Assembly: GCA_003344405.1 (NCBI GenBank)
Contig: NOWV01000165.1
Location: forward strand, 113,177-177,176
Direction of reading: 5' to 3'
Length of the DNA stretch: 64,000 nt
Source of the DNA: Trichoplax sp. H2
Lineage: Eukaryota > Placozoa > Uniplacotomia > Trichoplacea
The notes beneath the pieces are model-generated. The model saw only the letters and a list, made by a program, of their open reading frames with translations. It did not search any database and was not told the DNA's origin. Positions within the stretch are counted from its first letter, which is position 1; the number at the start of each line of letters is the position of its first letter. The translations under genes and the position numbers were made by a program. Below, piece after piece: positions 63,881-64,000 of this stretch.

Positions 63881-64000
63881 TTGGCTTGGCATCTCATCTT
63901 CTCAATAAACACCCTTCAGTTATCAATAACATAATCAGTGACCAATCGCACTTTACTCTTCCACTCAACCGTAGTTTAGCACTCACTTCTTGCTGTAGTA

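Overview
The window looks like nuclear DNA of an early-branching, AT-rich metazoan. It has many short exons joined by short GT-AG (a few GC-AG) introns, compact intergenic spaces of 1-4 kb, and no bacterial-type operons. The gene content (TRPA-type ankyrin/TRP channels and a centrosomal CEP95-like protein) is animal-like. Overall AT content, intron size and gene density would fit a placozoan such as Trichoplax or Hoilungia. That is an inference; a sponge or cnidarian cannot be excluded.

Layout. Bases 1-54,866 hold five TRPA-like cation-channel genes, all on the + strand, head to tail. TRPA-1 is cut by the left edge (146-2218, last 7 exons only). TRPA-2 (4915-14622), TRPA-3 (17652-27169), TRPA-4 (30844-41659) and TRPA-5 (44169-54866) are complete. 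Each complete gene was reconstructed exon by exon as 26 coding exons with the same intron positions and phases. The reading frame closes exactly in all four (about 1067, 1083, 1108 or 1123, and 1134 residues). Each encodes 16 ankyrin repeats, a pre-S1 linker, six membrane segments with a pore loop carrying a GE[LI][ND]Y filter motif, the post-S6 [IT]GLA[VI]xDI helix typical of TRPA, and a short C-terminal coiled coil. TRPA-1/2/3 and TRPA-4/5 form two subgroups.

From 61,040 down to 55,924 on the - strand, tail to tail with TRPA-5, lies a 15-exon gene for a CEP95 (CCDC45)-like centrosomal/basal-body protein of about 1102 residues. The gene spaces hold no other gene I can support. They carry several tandem repeats: a 153-bp array at 28.5-29.2 kb, a 189-bp dimeric satellite at 61.4-62.0 kb, and a field of GTAC palindromes at 62.8-63.9 kb. 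Two 20-N assembly gaps lie at 16.0-16.3 kb, bounded by a 149-bp duplicated block.

Functionally, the five channels are probably paralogous sensory cation channels made by repeated tandem duplication. They differ most in the extracellular S1-S2 loop and the N and C termini. The CEP95-like gene is an unrelated neighbour. No mobile element with coding capacity, CRISPR array, rRNA or tRNA was recognised.
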